A stretch of DNA of 64,000 bases, from contig NC_051089.1 in assembly GCF_901709675.1 (NCBI RefSeq), positions 18,164,008 through 18,228,007 of the forward strand, read 5' to 3'. The notes beneath the pieces are model-generated. The model was not told where the DNA came from, did not search any database, and worked only from the letters and a program-made list of their open reading frames with translations. A program made the position numbers and the translations under genes. This stretch comes from Syngnathus acus. Its lineage: Eukaryota > Chordata > Actinopteri > Syngnathiformes > Syngnathidae. Shown one piece after another: positions 44,401-58,300 of this stretch (position 1 is the stretch's first letter; the number at the start of each line of letters is the position of its first letter).

Positions 44401-47400
44401 GGGATTAGCTGATGACGCAACTGTGGATTTCAGCGGTAGAAAACAGATGGGATGGATTGCAAATGTGATCGTATTTTATATTTTGAAAGCTAATTTAACA
44501 TTCTGATTTCAGTAGGTCTATTTTTTCCTTTGATAATATAACAAAATTATTCATGACTTCAATGGAGGATATGCATGTGACGTCACAGACCGGCCGACGG
44601 TTTGTTTGGGTGGCAAAAAGCGGCGGGCGCTAATAGGGCCAAGGTTGGTACTGGAGCATTTTTTAGCATTTTATCGGTTGCAGATCATGGCAGAGATGTT
44701 ACGTAGGCAACTTAAACCATAGTGAAGAGTTGTTGTGCCATAGGGTGTGCCTATCGCTTCCAAAAAAGCGATACCAAGAAGTTGTATCGGTTCCCTGCGG
44801 ACCAGACCAGAAAGGATAGCTGGGTGGCGGCGCTTCGTAGGGCGGAACATGGCTGCAACAGCTCCAAGCTTTGGAAGCCAACTATCCGTTCTTACATCTG
44901 CTCAGATCACTTTGTGGGAAGTACGTAATTTTGTTTTACTGACGTCAACATTCATCTGTGAAGTATACTGGATGTAGTGCTATGGTACACATCCACCATC
45001 AGAGGACGCTGGCATGAGTGCCTCTCATAACATTTGAAATGTACTCTTTTTATTTATTTTAATGTATGTGATGTTTGGTTTTTACCCTGTGGGCCAAGAG
45101 CCTGTAATAAAGTTTATTATTATTTCTCGGATATTCCCTTTTTCTTGCTGCTACTCGGCCATGACCTAAGGAATGCATAATTACACAGCTTCATTACAGT
45201 ATGTTTGTCCAATTGCTAGTTTCTAATAATTAGATTGTTCACATATCTACAATTATAATATATTATTATTATATTATGTGCTGCCATGGCTGGCATCTTC
45301 TCCGTTTCGCTCCACTGGCTGTGACTCAACGGAATGGACATAACCAGCAGTCAGGTAGCGATATCGTTGCAAACTCTTGTAGGCTCTGAGGTCTTCCTTG
45401 GTATATGGACTTGAACAATCTATCAAATAGCTGTAAATGTCTGGAAATGTTACTGGCGGAAAAGTCGCCTTATCAGAGGACCAAACGCTTGCTGTCCCAG
45501 CTCCTGCTACGCTTGAGCTGGTGGCGTTCTTACTTGGTTTCCACAGTGGATCAACACGAATGTTATATTTTTTCAACTTTTCAATGTATCTCTTGCGGCT
45601 TTCTTGGTCCAACTGGACGAAATAATCACTCACGACACCCACCCAGGCCGCCGTCCTCACGAGTCTAGTGGCAGCGGACGAGGCTTTTTGCCACCCAAAC
45701 AATAATGGCCGCCCCGATCTGTGACGTCTGTGCATATCCTCCATTGAAATGTCAGATTTGTCCGCGAGCCAAACGCAGTCACCAAAAGAGCCATATATGG
45801 CTCGCGAGCCATAGGTTCCCGACCCCTGTCCTATGCCTTTGCTGGGAAATCATTTTCTTTGTTTTGTAAGATGTTCTGCGAACTGGAAAAGAAAAGTCAG
45901 ATGTTTTACAGTGCCTAAAGAATGCTTTAAATGTTTGCCGTTTTGTACCTATGTACTATAGACAATTCTGCTGTCAGACAATAGTTTGTTTTAACCCTTT
46001 GTTGTATGAACTCTAAATTTGTTCTTTAATTTTGAGTAATGTTTGACCAGGTTTTTGCCTAATTGGGTGATATGAGTTTGGTGAATCTAGTCTCTAAAGC
46101 AAATGCATACTTTCAATGCAAAAGACACCACAAGAGCTTCCATCTTGCTGCCGGGATGGGGGACAGTGCCACTGGTTCACCTTTAAACATTGTAACCTTT
46201 CTTGCCCATTGATGCCCTAAAACAGTGGTCCCTAACCTTTTTAGCACCACGGACCGGATTACTATCAGACGATATATTTATGGACCGGTGTTTGATGACA
46301 TCACGGTTTCTGCGAAGAATACTTCTAAAAACAATTCTAGCAAATTGAATTCAAATGTCGAAAGCATCAATTAATCAAATAACCATTGACTGCACATTGT
46401 TTATGGACGTTTTCTTTGCAAAAATCATCCGTGTTTGAATTACAATCCCATTTTCGCAAAACAGACCAACCACAATCCTAAACGTCATCGTACTGTCTTT
46501 CCAGCCAATCATATAGCACAACAACAACGGAAGTGCATTACCACATAAACACCACCATCCCAACTAAGCCTTCAACCCTGAGTTCCATGGGGGAATTTTG
46601 CATGCGAACACCACAGTATATCACAATATAAAGTAAAATAATGCAAGTTATTTATTCTTTCTTGTGCGGCCCGGTACCAAATGAGCCACGGACCGGTACC
46701 GTTCCGCGGCCCGGGGGTTGGGGACCACTGGCCAAAACATAAAACCTCATAAGAAATTGTTATCAATGCAAATTTCAAGTTTTATGGGTCAATTTAATCA
46801 ACACATACATTTTTATTTACAACAACAAAAACCTAGTCAATTTTCAAATGAAAGCGCACATCTTCAGTTACATGTTGAATTCTCAATACTACTCTGAATT
46901 TTACAAGCTGTGCTTGATTCCAAGCATTTTTGAATGTGCTTTTTAGACTATCCTGGCATGATTGCATATTTTACATATTTTACAAATAGTGCTCATTAAA
47001 AATGCCAACAATGACCCTGTATCACTGGGTTCATCTAAAAAGAAATAAAAAAACATAAAAAATCATCTGTCTACAAATCATTACAATGAAATGTGTAAAG
47101 AAAAAGAAAATAAATGCTTAATGCCAATTGAGTTTTTGCTTGAGGCTAAATAATACTTTATTCAAAATTTATGTACCGTTTTTCCCATGTATAATGCGCA
47201 AAATTTAGCTAATTTATTGTCCTAAAATCTGGGGTGCGCATTATACATGGATACAATATTTGTTTTTGTTTTTTTTTAAGAAAATCTCCCTCGAAATAAA
47301 ACTTTTTAAGGAACAAACATTAAGGACGAAGAATTCGATCGATGGATTTAATGATTTGGAGTGATACAGATGGTTTGATAAAATTGTTGTTTATATTATA

Positions 47401-49348
47401 GTTATTTGATATATCGTTTATATATCGTTATATGGGCCTGTGCATTAATTTAAACTGCAACTGACGACGAGTCCGACGTCAGCGGCGCGCCGCACACGCG
47501 CCGTTGTTTACATAAAGGACGAAGAATTTGATCGATGGATTTAATGATTTGGAGTGACAGATGGTTTGATAAAATTGTTGTTTATATTACGGAATGATTT
47601 GAACTGCAACTGATGACGAGTCCGACGTTAGCGGCGCGCTGCACACGCGGCATTGTTTACATAAAGGACGAAGAATTCGATCGATAGAGTCATTGATTTG
47701 GAGTGACACAGATGGTTTGATAAAATTGTTTATATTATAGTTATTTGATATATACTGTTTTTTTTCCATGTATAATGCGCAAAATTTAACTAATTTATTG
47801 TCCTAAAATCTTGGGTGCGCATTATACATGGGTACAACAATTTTTGAAGAAAATCTCCCTTGAAATAAAACTTGAAATCACCTTTCTTCTTGTTTGTTGT
47901 CAATCGCGCATCGCATTCAGGCATCCTGCCCAACACACTTAGTCAGTAAAATTCATAATTGATGACACATCGTTTGATGCGATGGTGCAATCCTTGATGG
48001 TGTGTTATTGTCAAATATTGTTTGTTTTTTAATCTCCATCGCAAACCGGATATCATACGGAGGCCGCCATTACAGATGCGCAGAACGGATGCGCAAGACA
48101 CGTCAGCTATATAAAGAGCGAGAGTTCAGTTCTCTACCTAAATGCGTATTACACGCTCCATACGAACACAATGCTCTCGTATCAGACGCTTGCTCGATCA
48201 CCTGCTTGTTTGCTGTCACAATGCCTACACAAATCCGAAACATTTCTTCGCTATCGAGTTTGCTCGCGCATGCGCAGTGATACTGACCGGCAGAATAACA
48301 TCCGGTTGTTCCCAAAGATGATCTTTTTTCTGAAATAATTTTACATTTACGGACTTAAGTAAGAGTCAAAATTTGGGTGCGTATTATACATGGGTACAGG
48401 CTTTTTTCCAGCGTCGACATGCCATTTTTAGGGTGCGTATTATACATGGGGGCGCATTATACATGGAAAAAAACGGTAATCATTAAAAAAGTTAAAGTCC
48501 CAATGATCGTCATACACACACATCTGGGTGTGGTGAAATTTGTCCTCTGCATTTAACCCATCTCCGTGTGATTTTGATCTATCCCCTGGGGGAGAGGGGA
48601 GCAGTGAGCAGCAGCGGTGCTGCGCGCGGGAATCATTTGGTGCTCTAACCCCCCAATTCCAACCCTTAATGCTGTGTGCCAAGCAGGGAGGCAATGGCTC
48701 CCATTTTTATAGTCTTTGGTATAACCCAGCCAGGGTTTGAACCCACAACCTTCCAGTCTCAGGGCGGACACTCTACCACTAGGCCACTGAGCTGGTATGG
48801 TACATTACTGTATATTTTAAATTTTAACTGATCATTATTTAGTCCCGTTGCCCAAAAACAACACATAATTCAACAATGCAAATGGTAAGGTGTATGAGGG
48901 GCCGTTAGGGACATAATTCAGGATTACCATTCACATATGAAATATATGTATATATAATATATGTAAATATATTCATATACATATGAAAGAAGAAAGAATC
49001 ACACACCACAGTAAAAACCTCACACAAAAGTGAAACGCTTATATACACACAACTGAAATGTGTTCTTGCACACACAGCTGAAATGCTTCGACACACCAGT
49101 GAAATGTTCTCACACACACACAACTAAAATGCTTTCACAAACACCATTGAATGTCGTGTTCTCACGAACACAACTGAAATGCATGCACACACAAGTTAAC
49201 TGCTTTCACACACACGTCTAAAATGCTTTCACACACACACAACTGAAATGCTTTCGCGCACACACCCACACACACACATGCACATGCACACGCACACGCG
49301 CACGCACACACCCACACCCTAACACACACACGCACACAAACACACACG

Positions 49349-49386
<38 letters not shown>

Positions 49387-52300
49387 CACACACACACACA
49401 CAAACGTAAAATGCTTTCACACACACAACTGAAAGTTGAGGCTGGAGGAGCAGTGGCAGAGGGAGCAATGGCTGTAGGAGCTGAGGCTGGAGCTGTTGCA
49501 GAGGGATCAGTGGCTGGGGGAGCTGAGGCTGGAGGAACAGTGGCAGAGGGAGCTGAGGCTGGAGGAGTTGTGGCTGGAGAGGCATTGGTTGGAGGGACAG
49601 CAGTTGGTTGTGGCTGACTGATAGGTGGTGACAGTATCCCCATGAGGATGCGCCTTTTTTTTTTTTTTAACCATACCTGTGGGGCACTCCTTGTTCATTT
49701 TCTTTGTATGGTTTTAAGTGATCAATATTTATTTTGGGAATCAATGTTCCATTTTTATCTCGGAGGTCAACTGTTTTACTCTCAATAGCCACAATTTTGT
49801 ATGGCCCAAAAAAAGTTTGGGTCTAATTTTCTTCCCTTTCTTTGCTGACTCCTTATGTTTTGCCTCAGAACTAGGTCTTCTAAATTTAAAAGCACTGTGG
49901 TCCCTGAAATGCTTTTTGGGTGCCTTTTTTTTCTTGTGCCTTTTTAATGTTTTCCCTAACCAGCTCAAATGTTAGCTCTTGTTTTTCATAATCCTGTCCC
50001 ATCAGTTCCAGTCCCACCACATCCTCCTCAGTGCCTTCAACCTTTGGAAAATATTTGCTGTAATGATTAAAGCATCAACAAGTTTTAGTTTTGTATTTGT
50101 GTTTTGCAATTAAGATGCAACAAAAGAACGAATATATTGAACAAGCAAATTGGACTTGTTTGTTTTAAATAACCTTTCCATGATACTGTAAATCCTTGTG
50201 ATGGATCGTGGATTTAGATGTGCCAAACTCTTACCTTGTAATTTTCTGGCACTTGAATGGGGTAGCGTAACTCCCTGCCAAACATTAGAAAGTAAGGAGA
50301 GTACTTTGTCGTCATTTGTTTTTTGGTCCGAAGACCAAACATCACTGCATCCAAATATTCATCCCAGCTTTCTGCATGCTGACAAACCACTTTGCTCAGA
50401 GCTCTAAAAAAAAAAAAAAAAATCTGTTTTAAAGTTGCACTGGTGACAGTGGTGTTTTTTTGTAATTAAGTTTGGACAATTGTCAAAATGACCCAAACAG
50501 TGGTTTTTAATACAAAACGTTTTTAGACTGTATGTAATTTACTTTGATAGTGTCTCTCTCAATTAAAAATAAACTTATAAGCAATGTCATAAGAAATTGT
50601 CAAAGTTGAATTTGGTTAAACAAAGGATTCACCTTTGAATCGTTCCATTTAGTTTTTCAACCAACCCATTGGGTGGTATGGCAAGCAAAGGCCTCTTTTT
50701 ATCTCGAGTGTTTCACACAATTGCCAAGGGAAAGAATAAGTAATTGATTTAGACAATCTTGCAGTGAAATAGTGTTTGAAAATGTGAGCTTAGCATCCTC
50801 ACTATACTGGCTTTGCATCACAAATGCACAGAAGGAAAAGATGGCACCCACAACTGCAATAGTCACAAAATACAGACAAAATGCAATTAACAGTATGAAA
50901 AAAAAGTAGCAGGCCAAATGTACCCTCAGAGCCTTGCATTTGACAGCTACAAAGCAGATAATTTCTGCCAAATACAATAGTACCGTAATTTTCAGACTAT
51001 AAGTCGCGCCGGAGTACAAGTCGCATCAGCAATAAAATGCCCAAAAAAGTGAAAAAAAACCTATATAAGTCGCTCCGGAGTATAAGTCGCATTTTGGGGG
51101 GCAATTTATTAGACAAAATCCAACACCAAGAACAGTCATGAACGAGCAACAACAGGCTAAACGATAGGTATGCTAACGTGACATAAACACAAACGAAGAG
51201 CTGTTTAAAAAAACTATTACATAAATAACACGTTTATAAAACCATCTGTGTCACTCCAATTCATTAAATCCATCGATCGTCCTTTGTCAACAATGGGTGC
51301 GCGCCGCTTGCACTTCAAAATATTCCACAGGCCCATATAACGATATATAAATTAGAAATCAAATAACTATTATATAAGCAATAATATTATCAAACCATCT
51401 GTGCACTCTAAATCATTAAATCCATCGATCAAATTCCTCGTCCTTTGTCAACAAGGCCGCGCGTGAGCCCTGACGTCAGCCTCGTCGTTATTCCACAGAT
51501 CTAGTATATAACTGTATTGTAGCCTTAACAAAGTACAAGGAAAGACGTGGGTTTGGTAAACGGCTCTTTATTTAACAAAACAAACTTCCAGGCGTGTGGC
51601 GGCGTGGACTTCCAGCCACGGAGGTGGAAGAGAGATCCATAGAATAGGACCGGGCGTGCGTAAAAGCCATGACCAAGCCCCATCCACCGTCCCCGGACAG
51701 CCACCCGGCCGAGCGCCGGCCCTCGACTTTCATCCACAGAGGTGAAAGAGAGCTCGGTAGAGTAGGACCGGGTGTGCGTAAAAGCCATGTCCGAGCCCCG
51801 TCCACCGTCCCTGGACAGCCACCCGGCCGAGCGCCGGCCCCCGACTTCAATCCACGGAGGTGAAACAGAGCACCGTAGAGTAGGACCGGGCGTGGGTAAA
51901 AGCCATAATAGTTTTTCAAACCTTCTGTGTCACTCCAAATCCTTAAATCCTTCAAACTCTTCGTCCTCCGTGTCACTTACAAACAAAGCCGCTAATGATG
52001 CCGGTAGTACGTGGGGCCCTTCGTCATCTTCGTCATCCCGTGATCGAATCTTTGTCCTTTATGTAAACAACCGCTGCGCCCCGACGCTGACGTCACTTGA
52101 AATTAAAATTAGAATAATCCCTTGCTACATCGCGGTTTGTTTATCGCGGTTTCACCTTTTTTTTTTCTTTTTTTCTTTTTTTTAATTTTGAAAATTTGTG
52201 AAAAAATTCACATATAAGTCGCTCCTCAATATAAGTCGCCCCCCCACCCAAACTATGAAAAAAAACGCAATTTATAGTCTGAAAAATACGGTAAGTTTTT

Positions 52301-55300
52301 GTTCTTGCCAAGCTATCTAGCACAACACACAAAAATGCTGAGTAAATATGGGATAACATATACAATTACTTCAACACCCTGCTGGGCTGGCATGAAAACT
52401 TAAAAAATTCATCTGACTCTTGAGCACCACATCCCACCTTCACTTGCACTGCCTTGTCAGTACCTTTGTGCGGCAATAATACAGCTCCCTTCCTGAACAA
52501 AGGTAAAAGAAACGTTGAACTGAAAAACATATTTGTGGTAATTTATTATAATGTTCACTCAATAGATCTACAAGAAAATGTTACTTAAAAAAAAACATTA
52601 GTTTGATAATTGATCAAATGTTCACTGAATAATCATGTTGCTTAAAAAACATTTGTTTGAGGTGTACTCAACGAATTCAACAACCTGTTCAAATTTGCCA
52701 CACTTGCTGAAAGAACCCCCAAGAAGACAGAGGGAAAGGTCAGTTGATGGTTAGGGCTCACCAATTTTAGATGGAAGGGTGGGACTTATTATAACAAGGC
52801 CGCTGTGAGAATATGTACCCCCCTTCTGTAACTTTGCCAGGAAAAGTCCAGTAAGAGGGGTAGGGTGAGCCGTCAGGGAAGTGCCGGTTAAAAGACAGTG
52901 TCCAGATGTAGCGGTGACGGCGAAGGATCCCAGCTTTGTGTGGAAGCAGCAGTGGACCGTGTGGTGATGTTGGTCGACCACGACTGTACCCGCACGAACT
53001 ACAGGCCCCAGTGTGCCATGGTGGCACACAGCTGAGCCACGGCTGGCGAGCTCGGAGGGTGTGGAGACTCCTCCCAAGGACACCGGCCAGATGGCCAGAG
53101 AGCTGGGTCAGAGCTGTTGTCGAGTCCAGAGCAAGCGGCCACAGGCTCAGAGCCGGGAGGCAGGAGGGTCCAGTGGTGATTTGGCCTGCTGGCTGTTGGC
53201 TAGCTGGCTAACGTACTACTAATGGTTTGGCTCCTCCCACAGGTGGTGAGCCCATGGAAAGGGGGACCCACTTTGAAGGCCTGGCCCTCAGGTTTTCCTT
53301 TGTTTTCAACATCTTATTCAAACTTCCAGTTTATTTGTTACTGCTGTATTCAAATCATGTTATACTGGTCAAATCTGTTTTCTGTTGTTTCTCACTTTTC
53401 TCTTCATGGTATATGGTGGTATATAGGTTGCACTGTAGTAATTTAGACCGTGTGTCTGACAGTAAAACCTTGGTTGTAATCGGGACGGGACTAGATAAGC
53501 ACAATTGCTTCCTCCCGCTCCCTTTATGACAAGGCATGTCAAACAAATGTGACATGAATTTGTAAAAAGTGTGTTATGTACCGTATTTTCCAGACTATAA
53601 GGTGCACCGGACTATAAGGCGCACCTTCAATGAATGGCCCATTTTAAAACTTTGTCCTTATATAAGGCGCACCGGACTATAAGCCGCACCATTAATTTAA
53701 GATTTAAGATTTTTAATCCAAATCAAATCATTCTCCATTTTATCTTTTTTATTTCAACTTCAGACGCAACAAATAACTTTATAATCACAAAATAATGATC
53801 CATAGTCTTTCTGATTCATGATTCATAGTCTTCAGCGGGCCACTTATGATTGATTTCATGACATAATGCTTCGGGCCAGTTTAAATTTAGGAATTTGGTC
53901 CATATATAAGGCGCACCGGACTATAAGGCGCACTGTCGGCTTTTGAGAACATTTTACGTTTATAGGTGCGCCTTATAATCCGAAAAATACAGTACTTGCC
54001 GAAATAAATAAAAAATCGATGAAACTTTATCGTATGAAATGTGTGCCTCTGCCTATGCTAGCGCTCTGTCTGCAAATGAAGTTCCTAACTGATGAATAAA
54101 GTAATTTTGAGTTTTCAATGTCTTGCTCAAGGAAACTAACATGGTCGTAGTGGCTGGGGATCGAACCCCCAGCCTCTGGGTTGGAGAATAACCACTCTAC
54201 CACTGAGCTACAAAAAATAAACTTTGTAGTAAGCATTAAAATGCTACAATTAATTTAATCTGTCTAATCATTTGATGTTTGTTCTTTGTCTTCCTATAGG
54301 TATTGAGATTGCCAAAGAACATGGAGCCAAATACAGACTGGGCCCAGAGCTGGAAATCTGGTGTGATTCATTGAAATGTTCTCACTCTGTAATATACAAA
54401 GTAATAGTACTGTGCGATACGCACATTATCAATCCTGATATACCGTATTGGCCCAAATATAAGACGGTGTTTTTTGCATTGAAATAAGACTGAAAAAGTT
54501 GGGGTCGTCTTACATTCGGGGTCTAGACATTATGCCCATTCACAACGCTAGATAGCGGCAGATATCTTCAAAGCTAATGCTGAACTTAACTCCCCATGCC
54601 AAAGCAAACCCCTGTCACGAAGAATAAAAATAAAAATAGCGGTAGCAGTTTGCAATATTTTATTGCAATGTTTTTCCTTATTCAAATTTGTTTCAAGACG
54701 ACAGTTACAGTTAGACTTTACTTTGATGGTTAATGCAGTTATTGCAATTTTGTTGTTTTATCACAGTAGATTGGTTTATTTACATTTCAAAAGCCAAAAG
54801 CCATTCATTTACAAATGTGATTGCACTTTAGTTGACATATTTAAATGTTCAGATATTAAGATTTGATAAGACAGTTTTTGCATGAATTGAATGAGGCAAA
54901 ACAACATGCTTTTTCTCTCGAATATATTATTATAATCATTTATTTCAGATGTACTGTAATTATTTTCTGTATGAAAATTAAATTTGGTGTTCAAAAAGTC
55001 TTTTTTCAAACTTGAGTCTTGAAAAAGAGGGGGGCGTCGTATAATCGGGCCAAAACGGTATCTCACATGTATTTTGGTCCAAGACTATTTAGAGATTTAC
55101 AGAGCAGCAGCAAGATTTTAAAATGTATTCTTTGACTTACTGAACGGCAATGTAATTTGATGGCTGGTGTGATAAGGTGGTATTTGCTGGTGTTTATAAG
55201 GACTACCGTATTTTTCGGACTAAAAGTCGCTCCAGAATACAAGTCGCATCAGCCATAAAATGCACAATGTGGAGGAAAAAAACATATATAAGTCACATCG

Positions 55301-58300
55301 GAGTATAAGTCGCATTTTGGGGGAAATTTATTCGACAAAATCTAACACCAAAAACAGACATGAACCAGCAACATCATGCTAACGATACGGTATGCAAACA
55401 TGACATAAACACAAACGAGAAGCTGAGAACGGGCCTGATGTAACATTAACACTTATTCAAATAACTATAACATAAATAACACCTTTATCAAACCATCTCT
55501 GTCACTCCAAATCATTAAAGCCATCGATCGAGTTCGTCCTCCTTTATGTAAACAAGTCTGACGTCAGCGGCGCGTTGCAGTTCAAATTCGTCTACAAGCC
55601 CATATAACAATATATAAACTATGTATGAAATAACAATAATATAAACAACAATTTTATCAAACCATCCGTGTCACTCCAAATCTTTAAAGCCAACTGAATC
55701 TTCGTCTTGTGTCACTTTTAAAAAAAAACACACGCACATACACGCACACACACGGCTGTTGACGCCAGAAAGACTACGTGCGCTGCTGACGTCAGACTAG
55801 ATATGTATATCATCCATCCATCCATTTTCTGAACCGCTTAGTCCCCACGGGGGTCGCAGGTGTGCTGGAGCCTATCCCAGCCGTCAATGGGCATTAGGCG
55901 GGGGACACCCTGAACCGGTTGCCAGCCAATCGCAGGGCACACAGAGACAAACAACCATTTGCACTCGCCCTCACACCTAGGGACAATTTGGAGTGCTCTA
56001 TCGGCCTACCAAGCATGGTTTTTGGGATGTGGGAGGAAACCGGAGTGCCCGGAGAAAACCCACGCGGGCCCGGGGAGAACATGCAAACTCCACACAGGGA
56101 GGGCCGGAGGTGGACTCGAACCCGCACCCTCCTAACTGTGAGGCGGACGTGCTACCCAGTGCGTCACCGAGCCGCCCTAGATATATCAAATAAATGTAAT
56201 TACTTATTTGAATGAGTAGTCCGTTCCCAACAGTAAATTGAGTAAATAATGATTCGTGATATAGCCTACCTTTTACGTTAGCATTCTGTTTAGGTTAGTT
56301 TTCTGTTTTCGCTTATGCTTGCTTTGCTTATAGACTACACAAACATGAGATGTAATTTTAAGATTATAAGATTGTGCTTTGCAACAAAACTGTTACAAGT
56401 TCATTTATTAGACCTATTTATTTCCCTTGGGTTAACATTGGCCCGTAATTAGCTACCGGAATGTTTATATGTGAAGCTCAGGGATGAGAATTTTCTGCGG
56501 ATCAACAGGCAACGGGCAACGTTAGCCTCGGCGATTCGTGAGCATTCCCCCGCCCGCCGCGACGGCACATATATATACATATACCGTAAATTCCGGACTA
56601 TAAGCCGCACAGGACTATAAGGCGCACCAGCTAAAATTGGGGGATATTTTAGTTTTTTTCTTATATAAGCCGCACCGGACTATAAGCCGCACGTGCACAC
56701 GCGTTTTTTTACAAAGAAAGACCGTTCACAGAACGCCTTTTTAAAGTTTTAATAACATACTTTAACACAGGGGTCACCAACTCCGGTCCTCAAGGGCGCC
56801 AATCCAGCCTGTTTTAGATATATCCCCCCTGCAACACACCTGATTCAAATAATCAGGATCGCTATCAGCCTTAATAGAGCTTGCTGATGAGCTGATCATT
56901 TGAATCAGGTGTGTTGTTGCAGGGCTGCACCTAAAACAGGCTGGATTGGCGCCCTTGAGGACCGGAGTTGGTGACCCCTGCTTTAACATGTCTTTCTAAA
57001 CATTGCCTGTGACGCAGCAGTCGTACCGCAGCAACACGGAAGTGTGCACGCGAGTTATTAACAAAGAAAGACTGGACACAGAAAGCTTTTTTAAAGTTTT
57101 AATAACATACCTTAACATTTCTTTCCAAACACTGCCCGTGACGCGGCAGTAATACCGCAGCAACACGGAAGTAACACAAGACTAATAGGGCTGGATTAAA
57201 AAAAACATACCCGGTAAAAGTCACTGAGACGCGGCGGTAACACAGCAGCAACACGGTAGTACAGCACCAACAGGGCTCGTTAAAAAACATACCAGTAAAA
57301 GTAAAAAAAGAGCTTCATCGTCTTCATCTTCCTCCTGTGCACTGAAACCATCGAAGTCTTCCTCCTCAGCGTCCGATTGGAATAGCGTTAGATATCCTTC
57401 GCCTCACACTTTCTCAGTCTCTCTTTCGTCGTCGCTTTTATGCATTTCTTCGAGTGTGATGAGGGTCTGTTCATGCTAATTTTATTCATGCACGAAGCGC
57501 TAAATTACATTAAACTAGCGAGCGACACGTATAGCTCCAGAGTAGACGGGACCACGAAATAAAGAAAAAGGGTGACGCAACACAATGTCATCAACATCGA
57601 CTGCCTTTAGCTTAAAAGCGGCTTCATATGCATTTCTTTTGTCCCCCATAATGACGGTTTGTGTATAAAAGCTTCCTTTCAGTAATGTCCGTCTTGATCT
57701 CGTTCTGTCTCTTCTTTGTGTGAATTATACGCCACTATTCGCCTATCAAAACACAAACTAGCACATCTTCTTCGGCGCATTATCTCTTCTTCGTCTGTCT
57801 CGCTCTTGCTTCCTGCTAGAGCGCCCCCTGGAGGCCGTAGAAATCCATAAATACGACGCGCCGCGCCGCCATTTAAGCTCTATTTCCCTCTTTGACAGCC
57901 AAATCGATTGCTTTTAACTTGAAAGCTGCATCAAATGCATTTCTTCGTGTGTTTTCCATGATGAGGGTGTGTTCATTACAACTTGTTTTTGGTGAGCAAA
58001 ATGTCAGAAGAATTGAATTTAAATGCTGATTGATTGGGTTTTAATACAATGCAGATGGTCCAAACAGCGCCACTGCTTTGTGTAATCTCTGAGTCACATG
58101 GCAGAGTAAGAGAAAGGGTTTAGAGCCCTTTGACGCAGGTCACCTAGCGTGCATTCCTACTAAAGCTCATAATAGTCACAAGCAACACAGCCAGAATAAG
58201 CAGCAGCCCTAGTAGTGTTTCAAAATAGTATTTTTGTTGTTGTTTTTTTCTTCAAATTACCGCAGTGTATAAAAGTGATCAAGTCATCACAAAAATCACG

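Larger units (their letters stand above)
44561..45748. mobile_element. THAP-carrying TIR element (ISL2EU-like?)
   Basis: Imperfect inverted termini of about 60 bp: caatggaggatatgcatgtg at the left and the inverse at the right, extending to a shared tttgtttgggtggcaaaaagc block. A THAP-finger exon lies on the plus strand and a 156-codon ORF on the minus strand; both converge on back-to-back poly(A) signals. This two-gene layout resembles ISL2EU transposons (THAP transposase plus YqaJ-type protein), but catalytic domains are missing. The target duplication is not resolved. Confidence 0.65.
36694..45828 (-). mobile_element. hAT transposon with 8-bp target duplication, multiply nested
   Basis: Left end taggcgtcaggaacc (decayed) and right end ggttcccgacccctg form the termini; the octamer TCCTATGC flanks both (36686-36693, 45829-45836). 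The subterminal gagccata motif occurs in both arms. It encodes a transposase on the minus strand (36947-44205). Nested inside: a second hAT (37083-42044), a retrotransposon tail (43743-44103) and a THAP element (44561-45748). The 9.1 kb would shrink to about 2.6 kb without them. Confidence 0.93.

Noticed and set aside
49162-49643. Several long frames rich in Cys/Val or Pro/Ala
   Set aside because: They are translations of (CA)n and GGAG repeats in several frames and show no independent coding signal.
52751-53211. GC-rich frames on both strands as a gene
   Set aside because: No recognisable motif, no splice sites and overlapping frames of similar length on both strands.
54146-54213. tRNA gene on the minus strand
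   Set aside because: A and B boxes are good, but the anticodon stem does not pair and SINE body sequence follows directly, so it is a SINE head.
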